From IMG/VR virus record IMGVR_UViG_3300043433_000036, positions 1-31,395 of that record: DNA of 31,395 nucleotides; one strand, written 5' to 3'. Every line of letters starts with the position of its first letter. Within the stretch, counting starts at the first letter, position 1. A program made the translations under genes and the position numbers. Positions 12,389 to 20,402 of the stretch are shown here, piece after piece. Source of the DNA: a virus. The notes beneath the pieces are model-generated. The model made no database searches and was not told the DNA's origin. It saw only the letters and a list, made by a program, of their open reading frames with translations.

Positions 12389-14632
12389 ATGAAGATTTTA
12401 TATTTAGCCCCACATTTATCAACAGGAGGCATGCCAGCATTTTTACTTAGACGCATTCAAGAAATGCAAGAGTCGACTCAACATGAAATTTATGTTGCAG
12501 AATGGACCAAATACTCAGAAGCTTATACAGTACAAAGAGATCAAATAGAAAAGTTATTAGACAAAGATCATTTTATTTCTTTAGGCGACTTAGGTGAGGA
12601 TGAAGAAACGCATTTCAATAACAGAGTAAAGATAGTTGAAAAGTGTTATGAATGGGGTATTGACATCATTCACATCGATGAAATTCCAGAAGGCTTTGAT
12701 AGCTTTAATCCATTTCCAGCAAAATTACAAGAACACTTATATCATACGGACCATCCTTGGAGAATTGTAGAAACTTGCCACAACATTTGGTTTAATCCTT
12801 CGACAATGAAGAAGATTCTGCCCGACGGTTTTGCAATGGTTTCACCTGAACATGAACTTAAAACATTCAAAGACATAGATGTGCCTAAGTCTCTGATTAC
12901 TTTTCCATGGACTAAGTCTAAGTCTGTTATTCTCAAAGACCGCAAGGAGATTTTAGGAGATTTTGGTTACCGTACCCTAGGAGAATTTCATATTATCAAT
13001 ATAGGCTTATGGACCCAAGGTAAAAACCAAAAGTACGCCATAGACATCGCGCGCACGTTGTATGCAAAATATGGCCACACATACCAATTTCATTTTGTTG
13101 GTAACCAAGCCTCAAACTTCTCTGAGTACTGGCAACCACTAATGAATGACCTACCACCTAACTGTAAAGTCTGGGGTGAACGCGAAGACACCTCGACGCT
13201 CTTACAAATGAGCGATGTCATGCTATTCACATCAAACTGGGAATGCAATCCGATAGTTTTAGCAGAGGCCGCATCTCTAGGTATACCAACCATGGCTTAT
13301 AACCTACCGCAATACGGCGACCAATGGACTCGAACCCTAACACACTTAACAGGTAACGCTAACAAAGATGCTGAGTCTGTAATACAACTTTGTTTCGATA
13401 AAAAACATAGACAGCATCAGCCTTCAAACTCTGAGTTTGCTCTACAACACGAAGCACTTTACAAGCAATTAATAACAAGCCCAAAATCTAGAAGATCTGT
13501 ACAAATGCAAGACAAAAAGCAATGGCACGTGGAAATAAACCGAGGCATAAAATTCTATAACGACTCAGACAAAAAATGCACGGTTAAGTTTAAAAACGCG
13601 CGCACTCAAGATGTGCTTTGTACTATGGTTTTACCTAGTAATCATTGGGGAGCGCCAGCACAAAAATTCTTCGTTCCTTGGCAAATTGACTTTGAGTTTG
13701 AAGATCAAGAACCAGAAACATGGACGCAAGATCTAACTAATAAAGTTGTTAACATAGAATTTGGTAGCTCTTCTTTAGGTGATACATTAGCTTTTATAGA
13801 AGCTGTTGTGGCCTTTAAAGAAAAACACCAACTAAGTAAAGTTAATTTACTAACATATAAGAATTGGCTTTTTGATTGGGCTTACTATAATAAAAAAGGC
13901 ATTTATGCTATTCAACCAAGTACTCAATTACCAAACTGCGATGCTACTTATGAAATAGGTGTACATATGGCTAATGTAGGCGAAGGACCTGCTTGGTTTG
14001 AAGATAAAAATCCTAGAGATTGGCGCAAAATATACCTAGGAGATATTGCAACAGATGCGCTTGGTTTAGAACCTATTGGTGAAATTAGACCTCAATTATC
14101 TTTTATGGATCTAGGACGCCCTGTCGCTGGTAAATACATTGTTATAGCTACTCAAAGTACAGCGCAAGCTAAATACTGGAATAATCCAACAGGTTGGCAA
14201 GAAATAGTAGACTGGCATAAAAGTCAAGGCTACAAAGTCTATATAGCCTCAAGCGAAGAAAATGGTTTTATGGGTAACTTTTATCCTAAAGGAGCTCAAA
14301 GATTGCCATCTGATTTGTTAGTCGTTGCTAATTATATTAGACACGCTGATTATTTTATGGGTATTTCAAGTGGTTTGAGTTGGTTTGCATGGGCTTTAAA
14401 CGCAAAGATCGTTTTAATCTCAGGCTTTACTCCAGAAATATGTGAATTTACAGATAAAACTTTAAGAATTATAGACAAAACAGTTTGTAATTCATGTTGG
14501 GAATGGGATCACTTTGACAGAAATAAATGGATGTGGTGCCCTAAACATGAAATGACAGACCGACAATTTGAATGTACAAAATCAATATCAGGCAATGATG
14601 TGATTGCAAAAATTAAAACATGGACAAAATAA
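12389..14632 (+). CDS. Two-domain glycosyltransferase: GT4-like plus TibC/heptosyltransferase-like with Cys finger
   Basis: 747 residues. The N-terminal half begins MKILYLAPHLSTGGMPAFLL, a GT-B start of the GT4 type, and includes ADVMLFTSNWECNPIVLAEA-like motifs (SDVMLFTSNWE...EAASLGIPT). The C-terminal half has FGSSSLGDTLAFIEAV, GISSGLSWFAWAL and a cysteine cluster CNSCW...WMWCPKH...FEC. That cluster matches, from memory, the iron-binding finger of autotransporter O-heptosyltransferases of the TibC type. It may glycosylate phage proteins. It overlaps the epimerase gene by 13 bp. Confidence 0.75.
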   Translation: MKILYLAPHLSTGGMPAFLLRRIQEMQESTQHEIYVAEWTKYSEAYTVQRDQIEKLLDKDHFISLGDLGEDEETHFNNRVKIVEKCYEWGIDIIHIDEIPEGFDSFNPFPAKLQEHLYHTDHPWRIVETCHNIWFNPSTMKKILPDGFAMVSPEHELKTFKDIDVPKSLITFPWTKSKSVILKDRKEILGDFGYRTLGEFHIINIGLWTQGKNQKYAIDIARTLYAKYGHTYQFHFVGNQASNFSEYWQPLMNDLPPNCKVWGEREDTSTLLQMSDVMLFTSNWECNPIVLAEAASLGIPTMAYNLPQYGDQWTRTLTHLTGNANKDAESVIQLCFDKKHRQHQPSNSEFALQHEALYKQLITSPKSRRSVQMQDKKQWHVEINRGIKFYNDSDKKCTVKFKNARTQDVLCTMVLPSNHWGAPAQKFFVPWQIDFEFEDQEPETWTQDLTNKVVNIEFGSSSLGDTLAFIEAVVAFKEKHQLSKVNLLTYKNWLFDWAYYNKKGIYAIQPSTQLPNCDATYEIGVHMANVGEGPAWFEDKNPRDWRKIYLGDIATDALGLEPIGEIRPQLSFMDLGRPVAGKYIVIATQSTAQAKYWNNPTGWQEIVDWHKSQGYKVYIASSEENGFMGNFYPKGAQRLPSDLLVVANYIRHADYFMGISSGLSWFAWALNAKIVLISGFTPEICEFTDKTLRIIDKTVCNSCWEWDHFDRNKWMWCPKHEMTDRQFECTKSISGNDVIAKIKTWTK

Positions 14633-15492
14633 CAGTAGTAACAGGTGGATGTGGCTTTATAGGACATCATTTAGTTAAAAGACTCGTAGATATTGGTAAG
14701 ACCGTAGTGGTTTTAGACAATTTATCTACAGGCAGATTTACAGATATGCCAGAAGGAGCTACATTGTATAAAATGGATTTAACAGTAGATGCATTTCCTA
14801 CTTTGGAAAATGTAGATGCTATTTATCATTTAGCTGCAACAACCTCAGTTGAAGAGTCTCTTTCTAATGCGCCTAAATACAAGGCTAATATTCTATCAGC
14901 TACTAAAAGATTACTAATCTGGGCTGCTGATATAAATGCTAGAAGAATCGTAATGGCTTCAACAGCTGCAGTTTATGGTGATCCTTCTATTATACCAACG
15001 CATGAAGGTGTACCAGTGAATCCAATGTCACCTTATGCTGAGTATAAATGGAGAGCTGAAAATCATTTAGCGCACTGTCACGGTAAAGGCTTAACAACTT
15101 CTTGCTTAAGATTCTTTAATGTTTTTGGAGAAGGACAACCAACTTCAGGTTCTTATGCGCCTGCTGTGGCTAGATTCATGACTCAGTATGAAAACTTTGA
15201 ACCAATTACAGTAACTGGCGATGGTTCTCAAACCAGAGATTATATCTATGTTGGAGATGTAGTTGCAGCCTTAATCATAGCCATGGCTAGAGATAATTTC
15301 TTTATTTTAAATATAGGTTCTGGTGAAGAATTAACTATTTTAGAAATAGCAGAAGCTTTTGGTGGCGAAATTCAATTTGTACCAAAGAGAAATGAACCAT
15401 ATCAGTCTTGTGCTGATATTAAGATGGCAACTATTGAATTAGGTTGGACACCATCAAAAAATATAATTACGTGGATTAATAAGAATAAATAA
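14620..15492 (+). CDS. NAD-dependent nucleotide-sugar epimerase/dehydratase (SDR, GalE-like)
   Basis: 290 residues. The Rossmann motif TGGCGFIG (residues 8-15) binds NAD. ASTAAVYGD provides the catalytic Ser/Thr region and YAEYK the Tyr and Lys. DLTVDAFPTLENVDAIYHLAA and SCLRFFNVFGEGQ are typical of UDP-glucose 4-epimerase-like enzymes. It is somewhat shorter than GalE (about 330), so the C-terminal substrate lobe is compact. It probably makes the activated sugar used by the two adjacent transferases, with which it is cotranscribed. Confidence 0.88.
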   Translation: MDKITVVTGGCGFIGHHLVKRLVDIGKTVVVLDNLSTGRFTDMPEGATLYKMDLTVDAFPTLENVDAIYHLAATTSVEESLSNAPKYKANILSATKRLLIWAADINARRIVMASTAAVYGDPSIIPTHEGVPVNPMSPYAEYKWRAENHLAHCHGKGLTTSCLRFFNVFGEGQPTSGSYAPAVARFMTQYENFEPITVTGDGSQTRDYIYVGDVVAALIIAMARDNFFILNIGSGEELTILEIAEAFGGEIQFVPKRNEPYQSCADIKMATIELGWTPSKNIITWINKNK

Positions 15493-15513
15493 ACTATACA
15501 AAATTTTAATACT

Positions 15514-15909
15514 ATGAAAATTGAAGTTTCAAACGGAGAGATCCTAGACAAACATACTATTCTAAAAATTAAATTAGAAAAAATTACAGATCCTGTAAAA
15601 GTAGCTAATTTAAACAAAGAATGGATGATTTTAACACCAATTGTACAAGAAATTGTTACAGCTTGTAATAACGATCTAATTCACATTGCGTATCAAGATA
15701 TGTTAGAAGTTAATAGAAAATTATGGCAGATTGAAGATGAGATTAGAGACTGTGAAAAGACCAATGATTTTGGAGAAGAATTTATTAGATTAGCAAGAGC
15801 AGTTTATTGGACTAATGACGATAGAAATTTAGTTAAGAAGAGAATTGATAACTTAACTGGTTCTAATTTGACTGAAGAAAAATCATACGCCGATTACAAA
15901 AACAAATAA
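15514..15909 (+). CDS. DUF6165-like protein of glycan loci
   Basis: 131 residues, helical. The start MKIEVSNGEILDKHTILKIK resembles, from memory, a small family (DUF6165) often found beside glycosyltransferase genes. The biochemical role is unknown. It begins 21 bp after the epimerase gene and ends the cassette of four. No signal peptide or transmembrane segment. Confidence 0.6.
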   Translation: MKIEVSNGEILDKHTILKIKLEKITDPVKVANLNKEWMILTPIVQEIVTACNNDLIHIAYQDMLEVNRKLWQIEDEIRDCEKTNDFGEEFIRLARAVYWTNDDRNLVKKRIDNLTGSNLTEEKSYADYKNK

Positions 15910-15916
15910 TAATGCC

Positions 15917-16231
15917 ATGGCTAGCACATTAGATAAATTTTGTTCTCTTTTTAAATCAATAGATTTTATTATTAAACGAGAACCCGTAAAACCGGTTATT
16001 AAAGAGAAGAAATTAGAAGAACAAGCTGTAGATAAAATATTAGTAGAACTAAATAAGGCTTTATCTCGAGCTAAGACTGAATTTAATGCGGCTAAGAAAA
16101 TCCACAAACAAGGTAAAATGAATGCTACTGAATTGTTTGAATTTGAAATGAGAATGATAGAAATACGTGAACAGATCAACAAAGTAAAAGAGGATTCTGA
16201 TGAGTTTGATGAATTAGCAGGAGAAGAGTAA
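15917..16231 (+). CDS. Coiled-coil hypothetical protein
   Basis: 104 residues. Residues 30-97 form a long charged helix with heptad spacing (EEQAVDKILVELNKALSRAK...). No membrane segment. It starts 7 bp after the glycan cassette and 12 bp before the first tagged cargo gene, but lacks the cargo leader. It could be a scaffold or chaperone; that is only a positional guess. Confidence 0.65.
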   Translation: MASTLDKFCSLFKSIDFIIKREPVKPVIKEKKLEEQAVDKILVELNKALSRAKTEFNAAKKIHKQGKMNATELFEFEMRMIEIREQINKVKEDSDEFDELAGEE

Positions 16232-16243
16232 AATATATAGAAG

Positions 16244-16993
16244 ATGAAGAAAATAAAACTATACGAAGAATTCTTAAATGAATCTAACGAAAATAAAGTT
16301 AGATCCATGTTAATTCAGTTTTTACACGAAGGTGTAAAAATGGTCTCAATTGACTCTATTAATGAGGGTTTAGTTGACAAAGCTCAATACGAATTGGACT
16401 TATTAATGAAAAATTCAGATGGAACGCCTGTTATTGGTGAGTTTGTACCTGAAGTTATGGCATTAGTAAAGAAATTTGCTGATTCAGGTCAAAGTGGAGG
16501 TTCAGCACCTTTCACGGCTCAAATTATTACACAAGTTCTACAAAAATTATTAGCACATGAACCACTAGGTGAAGGTATTATGGGAACTGATGACGAATGG
16601 ACTGATTGTTCAATATATGAAGACGCTGAAGAAGGAACTGGAACTTTTCAGAATAAAAGACTTAGTTCGGTTTTCAAAGAAGGTAAAGAAGGTGCTGCAT
16701 ATTATTTGGATGCAATTGTATTTACGCCTGAAGGAAAAGATTACGGTTTTACTGGTAGAGTTGCAGTAACTGAAGGTAGTGAAGAACAAATTAGCTCTTG
16801 TCAATGTATCAAATCATTTCCATTTGCACCTAAAACATTCAAGATCATTGTTAAAGAAAAAGAATATCGTAAATTAGAAGATGGTTCTTTAGTTGAAGAA
16901 GAAGGTGGAGGCTGGTGGGAAAGCTGGTTAGCAGACCCTAAACAATTAGATGAAGTTTGGGAATATTACGATAAAAAAGAAAATAAGAAATAA
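16244..16993 (+). CDS. Tagged cargo protein 1 (putative packaged protein)
   Basis: 249 residues with leader MKKIKLYEEFLNE followed by S. Two more cleavage-like sites lie close behind: FLHE (26-29) before G and SINE (38-41) before G, so the mature protein probably starts near residue 42. The body has a Gly/Ser-rich stretch (SGQSGGSAPF) near residue 86 and acidic strands, ending in a W-rich helix (GGGWWESWLADP). I do not recognise the fold. A TATATAG motif lies just before the start. Its TAA overlaps the next ATG by one base. Confidence 0.8.
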   Translation: MKKIKLYEEFLNESNENKVRSMLIQFLHEGVKMVSIDSINEGLVDKAQYELDLLMKNSDGTPVIGEFVPEVMALVKKFADSGQSGGSAPFTAQIITQVLQKLLAHEPLGEGIMGTDDEWTDCSIYEDAEEGTGTFQNKRLSSVFKEGKEGAAYYLDAIVFTPEGKDYGFTGRVAVTEGSEEQISSCQCIKSFPFAPKTFKIIVKEKEYRKLEDGSLVEEEGGGWWESWLADPKQLDEVWEYYDKKENKK

Positions 16994-17292
16994 TGAAACA
17001 TGTAAAAGTATTTGAAGACTTCTTAAATGAAGCTGAAGATGGAATGGTAACATTAAACGTTACTATTTCTAATATAGATCAAGAAACAGCAAATGATTTT
17101 TTAAAAATGTTTGCTTTCATGGAATGGACTGGAGCTGTAGGAGCTGGTAGAAGCTTTAAAGCGTACTTTGATGGAGACGGTCATTTCAGACCAAAAATCA
17201 AAGTCGAAGGTATTGATTTAAAAGATGTTGACTTAACAGGAGATTACGATGATGAAAAAACCGATACTCTCGACCTAGGGTTTGGTGCATAA
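16993..17292 (+). CDS. Tagged cargo protein 2
   Basis: 99 residues with leader MKHVKVFEDFLNE before A. After trimming, an 86-residue acidic domain remains with pattern strand-helix-strand: MVTLNVTISNI, NDFLKMFAFMEW, FKAYFDGDGHFRPKIKV. This resembles a small ferredoxin-like alpha/beta sandwich. Function unknown. It is coupled to the gene before it by a TAATG overlap. Confidence 0.8.
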   Translation: MKHVKVFEDFLNEAEDGMVTLNVTISNIDQETANDFLKMFAFMEWTGAVGAGRSFKAYFDGDGHFRPKIKVEGIDLKDVDLTGDYDDEKTDTLDLGFGA

Positions 17293-17306
17293 ATAAAATT
17301 ATAATT

Positions 17307-17846
17307 ATGAAACACATAAAATTATTTGAAGAATTCGTGACTGAAAAGAAAAAGGTTTATGATTACGGTTGTGCAATGTTGTACTTTGAATTTCCTGAGA
17401 TGGAAAACTTACACAAGCAAATTGACGAAGAAGATGTTTTCGTAGATCCTAAGGATTCTACATTCGGCTTAGAAACTGAGCCACATTGTACTTTGCTTTA
17501 TGGTTTACATGATGATGTAAAACTAGAAGTAATTGAAAATATAGCAAAGAATTTTGCATTTGGTAATTGTACTATCACGAATCCATCTCTTTTTGAAAAT
17601 GAAAAGTTTGATGTGTTGAAATATGATGTTGAAGGACCAAGTTTACATGATTGTAATGCAGAACTTAGTAAATTACCACATACTACAGATTATCCAGACT
17701 ATCACCCACATATGACAGTTGCTTATTTAAAATCTGGTTTAGGTAAGAAATACACTGAAATGTTAGATGACACTAAAAAAGAGCTTACACCTAAATATAT
17801 AGTGTACAGCCAACCAGATGGTACAAAAACAAAGATCGACCTATAA
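17307..17846 (+). CDS. Tagged cargo protein 3: 2H phosphoesterase-like
   Basis: 179 residues with leader MKHIKLFEEFVTE. The body has the two signature motifs of the 2H phosphoesterase superfamily: HCT at 60-62 (in EPHCTLLYG) and HMT at 135-137 (in HPHMTVAYL), 75 residues apart. This family (LigT, 2',5'-RNA ligase-like, CPDase, phage Acb1) cleaves 2',5'- or 2',3'-cyclic phosphodiesters. Delivered with phage DNA, it could destroy cyclic nucleotide alarm signals or help RNA repair; that is inference. Its stop overlaps the start of the next gene. Confidence 0.85.
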   Translation: MKHIKLFEEFVTEKKKVYDYGCAMLYFEFPEMENLHKQIDEEDVFVDPKDSTFGLETEPHCTLLYGLHDDVKLEVIENIAKNFAFGNCTITNPSLFENEKFDVLKYDVEGPSLHDCNAELSKLPHTTDYPDYHPHMTVAYLKSGLGKKYTEMLDDTKKELTPKYIVYSQPDGTKTKIDL

Positions 17847-18094
17847 TGAAACACGTAACTAAATTCAATGAATTCGTAAATGAAGCAGAAGAAAGAGACA
17901 CTTTAGCTGAATTAAATGAAATGACTCTAGGTCAACTTGAAAGAATTGCAGATTATGCAAACATGATTAAAGACAGAATGACCGGTGGTGAACAATTAGA
18001 ATCGTGGATGTATTCTCAATTAACAGTTTCTTTAGAAAATTTAAATGCAGTGCACGACGCAATGGATGGTAATGATGACAAGGTTGAAAAATAA
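17846..18094 (+). CDS. Tagged cargo protein 4
   Basis: 82 residues with leader MKHVTKFNEFVNE before A. The 69-residue body is acidic and helical (TLAELNEMTLGQLERIADYANMIKD..), with no cysteine or membrane segment. It starts on the last base of the preceding stop codon. Function unknown; a two- or three-helix bundle is likely. Confidence 0.78.
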   Translation: MKHVTKFNEFVNEAEERDTLAELNEMTLGQLERIADYANMIKDRMTGGEQLESWMYSQLTVSLENLNAVHDAMDGNDDKVEK

Positions 18095-18103
18095 TTAAAA
18101 GCA

Positions 18104-18661
18104 ATGCAATACGTAAAACTATACGAAGATTTCTTAAACGAAGCTAAACCAGGACCAGATCCATACATGAAAGGTTTAAGCGACAAAACTAAAGAAGAAA
18201 AAGAGGAGCAGATGAAAAAGCAAGCTGAAATGGATGACGATGATGATTCAGCTTATAAAGAATTACCGGGTGATAAAGAGGCTCAGGAAAAAGGTCAAGT
18301 TAAAACTTCTAAACACACTAAATCATATCATGAATTATACGGTGATAAAGAAGAGAAAAACGAATCTTTTTTAAACGAAGAAGAACAATCAACCGACAGA
18401 AGTGCAATTGACGATGACGCTATCGAAACAGGTTTAAAAACCAAATCTGAAGAAACTGGAGTTCCTATTGGAATTCTTAGAGCTGTAATGAGAAGAGGCT
18501 TAGCCGCTTGGAAAACAGGTCATAGACCAGGAGCAACCCAACAACAATGGGGATATGCGAGGTGTAATAGTTTTTTAACAGGTCAACCTGGAACATGGGG
18601 TGGAGCTGATAAAGATTTAGCTAAAGAAGCTAGAAAGGCTGGATTTAATCCTAAAAAATAA
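18104..18661 (+). CDS. Tagged cargo protein 5 with DUF5824-like C-terminal domain
   Basis: 185 residues with leader MQYVKLYEDFLNE before A. A second copy of the cleavage-like site, SFLNE at 88-92, separates an acidic Lys/Asp/Glu linker from the C-terminal domain. That domain (TGVPIGILRAVMRRGLAAWKTGHRPG...QQWGYARCNSF...GTWGGADKDLAKEAR) resembles a domain I associate with T4-like phage proteins (DUF5824), function unknown. The protein may be cut twice, freeing a ~93-residue C-terminal domain. An HNH gene is inserted directly after it. Confidence 0.78.
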   Translation: MQYVKLYEDFLNEAKPGPDPYMKGLSDKTKEEKEEQMKKQAEMDDDDDSAYKELPGDKEAQEKGQVKTSKHTKSYHELYGDKEEKNESFLNEEEQSTDRSAIDDDAIETGLKTKSEETGVPIGILRAVMRRGLAAWKTGHRPGATQQQWGYARCNSFLTGQPGTWGGADKDLAKEARKAGFNPKK

Positions 18662-18695
18662 ATGTTAGAGTTTATACATTTATAACTAAACTATT

Positions 18696-18704
18696 AGATA
18701 TATA
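18696..18704 (+). promoter_or_regulatory. AGATATATA box before the HNH gene
   Basis: AGATATATA at 18696-18704, 4 bp before the ATG at 18709, matching the layout at 4858/4871 and 8702/8715. Cargo genes on either side lack this box. Confidence 0.45.
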
Positions 18705-18708
18705 TTAT

Positions 18709-19380
18709 ATGAAACACAAACATCATATAATACCCAAACATATGGGAGGATCTAATGAATCTGAAAATATCATAGAATTAAGCATCGAAGAACATGCCGA
18801 AGCTCATAGAATTTTATGGGAGAAACATGGTAAGAAACAAGACTGGTTAGCTTGGAAAGGCCTTTCAGGTATCATTAATAAAGAAGATATAACCAAAGAA
18901 ATTTTATCAGACGCTGGTAAAAAAGGAGGATCTAATGGAAAGGGAGTAACTGGTAATAGAAAGAACGGTGGAATTATTAATTGGGAAAAGAATAAAGATA
19001 AAATCTTACAACTTTTAAGAGAAAACGGTAAGAAATACGGACATTTAGGTGGTGCTAAAGGAGATTGGATTTGGATTAATGACGAAAATGAAGAGATGAA
19101 AATATTAAAAGATGATTCTATACCAGAAGGTTGGAATCGTGGCAGATTAGAAATGAACTCATTAACTAGACAAAAGATAAAAAATTCTACAGTTGGTAAA
19201 ATAAATAAAGGTCCTAAAACAAAAGAACACAAAGAAAAGATGTCAGTTTGGCGAAAAGGGCGAAAGTGGTACCATGACACTATATCTTTTCGATCTTCTC
19301 AATTTTCTTTAGAAGAAATCATTCCAGATGGATGGGTTATCGGAAGAGGTAAAATTAATATGCCAAAAAGAAAAATTTAA
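18709..19380 (+). CDS. HNH homing endonuclease inserted in the cargo array
   Basis: 223 residues. The N terminus HKHHIIPKHMGGSNESENI...LSIEEHAEAHRIL is a classic HNH core (His pair, central Asn, final His). The second half has NUMOD-like DNA-binding units: WIWINDENEEMKILKDDSIPEGW, TKEHKEKMSVWRKGRK and FSLEEIIPDGWVIGRGK. The MKHK start is a chance resemblance to the cargo leader; the rest of the leader is missing. Its insertion splits cargo genes 5 and 6, and cargo 6 has a degenerate cleavage site. Confidence 0.88.
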   Translation: MKHKHHIIPKHMGGSNESENIIELSIEEHAEAHRILWEKHGKKQDWLAWKGLSGIINKEDITKEILSDAGKKGGSNGKGVTGNRKNGGIINWEKNKDKILQLLRENGKKYGHLGGAKGDWIWINDENEEMKILKDDSIPEGWNRGRLEMNSLTRQKIKNSTVGKINKGPKTKEHKEKMSVWRKGRKWYHDTISFRSSQFSLEEIIPDGWVIGRGKINMPKRKI

Positions 19381-19384
19381 AATA

Positions 19385-19843
19385 ATGAAATACATCAAAT
19401 TATACGAAGAATTTGTAGCTGGCAATAAAATCGAATGCGATAATTGTGGTTGGACATGGAAATTAGAAGATGGTGGTCATGATTTATATACATGTCATAA
19501 ATGTTTTCATGATAATAGTTCAATTATGAGCGAAGCTTTTATTTTAAGAGACTTAGAAGACAAATACGGAATTGATTTAGATTTATATGATAATGGTAAG
19601 TTTTTAGAGCTGTCAAGAATAGTTATTCCTAAAGATAAAAGAGGTGAAGGCATTGGATCAGAGATCATGAAACAAATTAATGATTACGCAGACTCTAAAG
19701 GTCTTAAAATATACTTAACACCATCTAAAGATTTTGGAGCTAGCTCAGTCTCTAGATTGGAAAAGTTTTACAAAGATCATGGTTTTGTGAAAAACACAGA
19801 CAAGAGTGAAACAAGAAATACAATGGTAAGATTACCAAAATAA
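19385..19843 (+). CDS. Tagged cargo protein 6: zinc ribbon plus GNAT acetyltransferase-like domain
   Basis: 152 residues from the ATG at 19385, chosen because it begins MKYIKLYEEFVAG; an upstream in-frame ATG at 19328 would run 53 bp into the HNH gene. The expected E at the cut site is replaced by G. Next comes a zinc ribbon: CDNCGWTW...YTCHKC (four Cys, about residues 19-41). The C-terminal ~90 residues carry the GNAT acetyl-CoA motif RIVIPKDKRGEGIGSEIMKQ and a late FYKDHGFVKN. It could acetylate a host target after injection; substrate unknown. Confidence 0.8.
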   Translation: MKYIKLYEEFVAGNKIECDNCGWTWKLEDGGHDLYTCHKCFHDNSSIMSEAFILRDLEDKYGIDLDLYDNGKFLELSRIVIPKDKRGEGIGSEIMKQINDYADSKGLKIYLTPSKDFGASSVSRLEKFYKDHGFVKNTDKSETRNTMVRLPK

Positions 19844-19844
19844 T

Positions 19845-20402
19845 ATGAAGAAAGTTAAATTATTTGAACAATTCTTAAATGAATTTGAAATACCTTCTAA
19901 CAAATGGATCGACATGGATCTTAAGAAGATTGACAAAGAAGGTATGGAATCAATCTGGGCAATGTACACTAAAACTTATTTAGATGCAGGTATGGATTTA
20001 TCAGCTGATGATTGGGAAGAAATGCAAGCAAAATACAAAGCAACTGCCTTAAAAGATGTAGACTCAGATCATCAAGCAGATGCATTTATCATATACAAAC
20101 CTACTAAATGGGGTAATAAAATTGCTTTATTAGGCACTAATGGCAAAAAAGAAGCTAAATCTGACATAGTTAAAAAACTTTTACAGTTAGTTAACACTAA
20201 AGGTTGGTTTATTGAAGCTTCTTTAAGAATGGAAGAGTTGCTTAGTCAAGCCAAAGCTCCTGTTATTACAGATAAAGAAATGATTGAAGATGTTGTTGGT
20301 TTAGACAAAAAGCCTGAGTTTACACAAGATGGTTACTACACAAGATTTTTATCAAAAGCAGGTAAAAGAATCACTAAAAAAATATACGGTAAATTAAAAT
20401 GA
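19845..20402 (+). CDS. Tagged cargo protein 7
   Basis: 185 residues with leader MKKVKLFEQFLNE before F. The body is alpha/beta: a helical first part (MESIWAMYTKTYLDAGMDL), strands with ADAFIIYKPTKWGNKIALLG, and a C-terminal DGYYTRFLSKAGKRITKKIYG. The arrangement vaguely recalls acetyltransferase-like folds but no clear acetyl-CoA loop is visible. It starts 1 bp after cargo 6 and overlaps cargo 8 by 4 bp (ATGA). Confidence 0.78.
   Translation: MKKVKLFEQFLNEFEIPSNKWIDMDLKKIDKEGMESIWAMYTKTYLDAGMDLSADDWEEMQAKYKATALKDVDSDHQADAFIIYKPTKWGNKIALLGTNGKKEAKSDIVKKLLQLVNTKGWFIEASLRMEELLSQAKAPVITDKEMIEDVVGLDKKPEFTQDGYYTRFLSKAGKRITKKIYGKLK

Noticed and set aside
15883-16308. Minus-strand ORF of 141 codons
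   Set aside because: It is antisense to well-supported + strand genes, is rich in S/F/L from reversed Lys/Glu codons, and has no recognisable motif; the other minus-strand ORFs are similar shadows.
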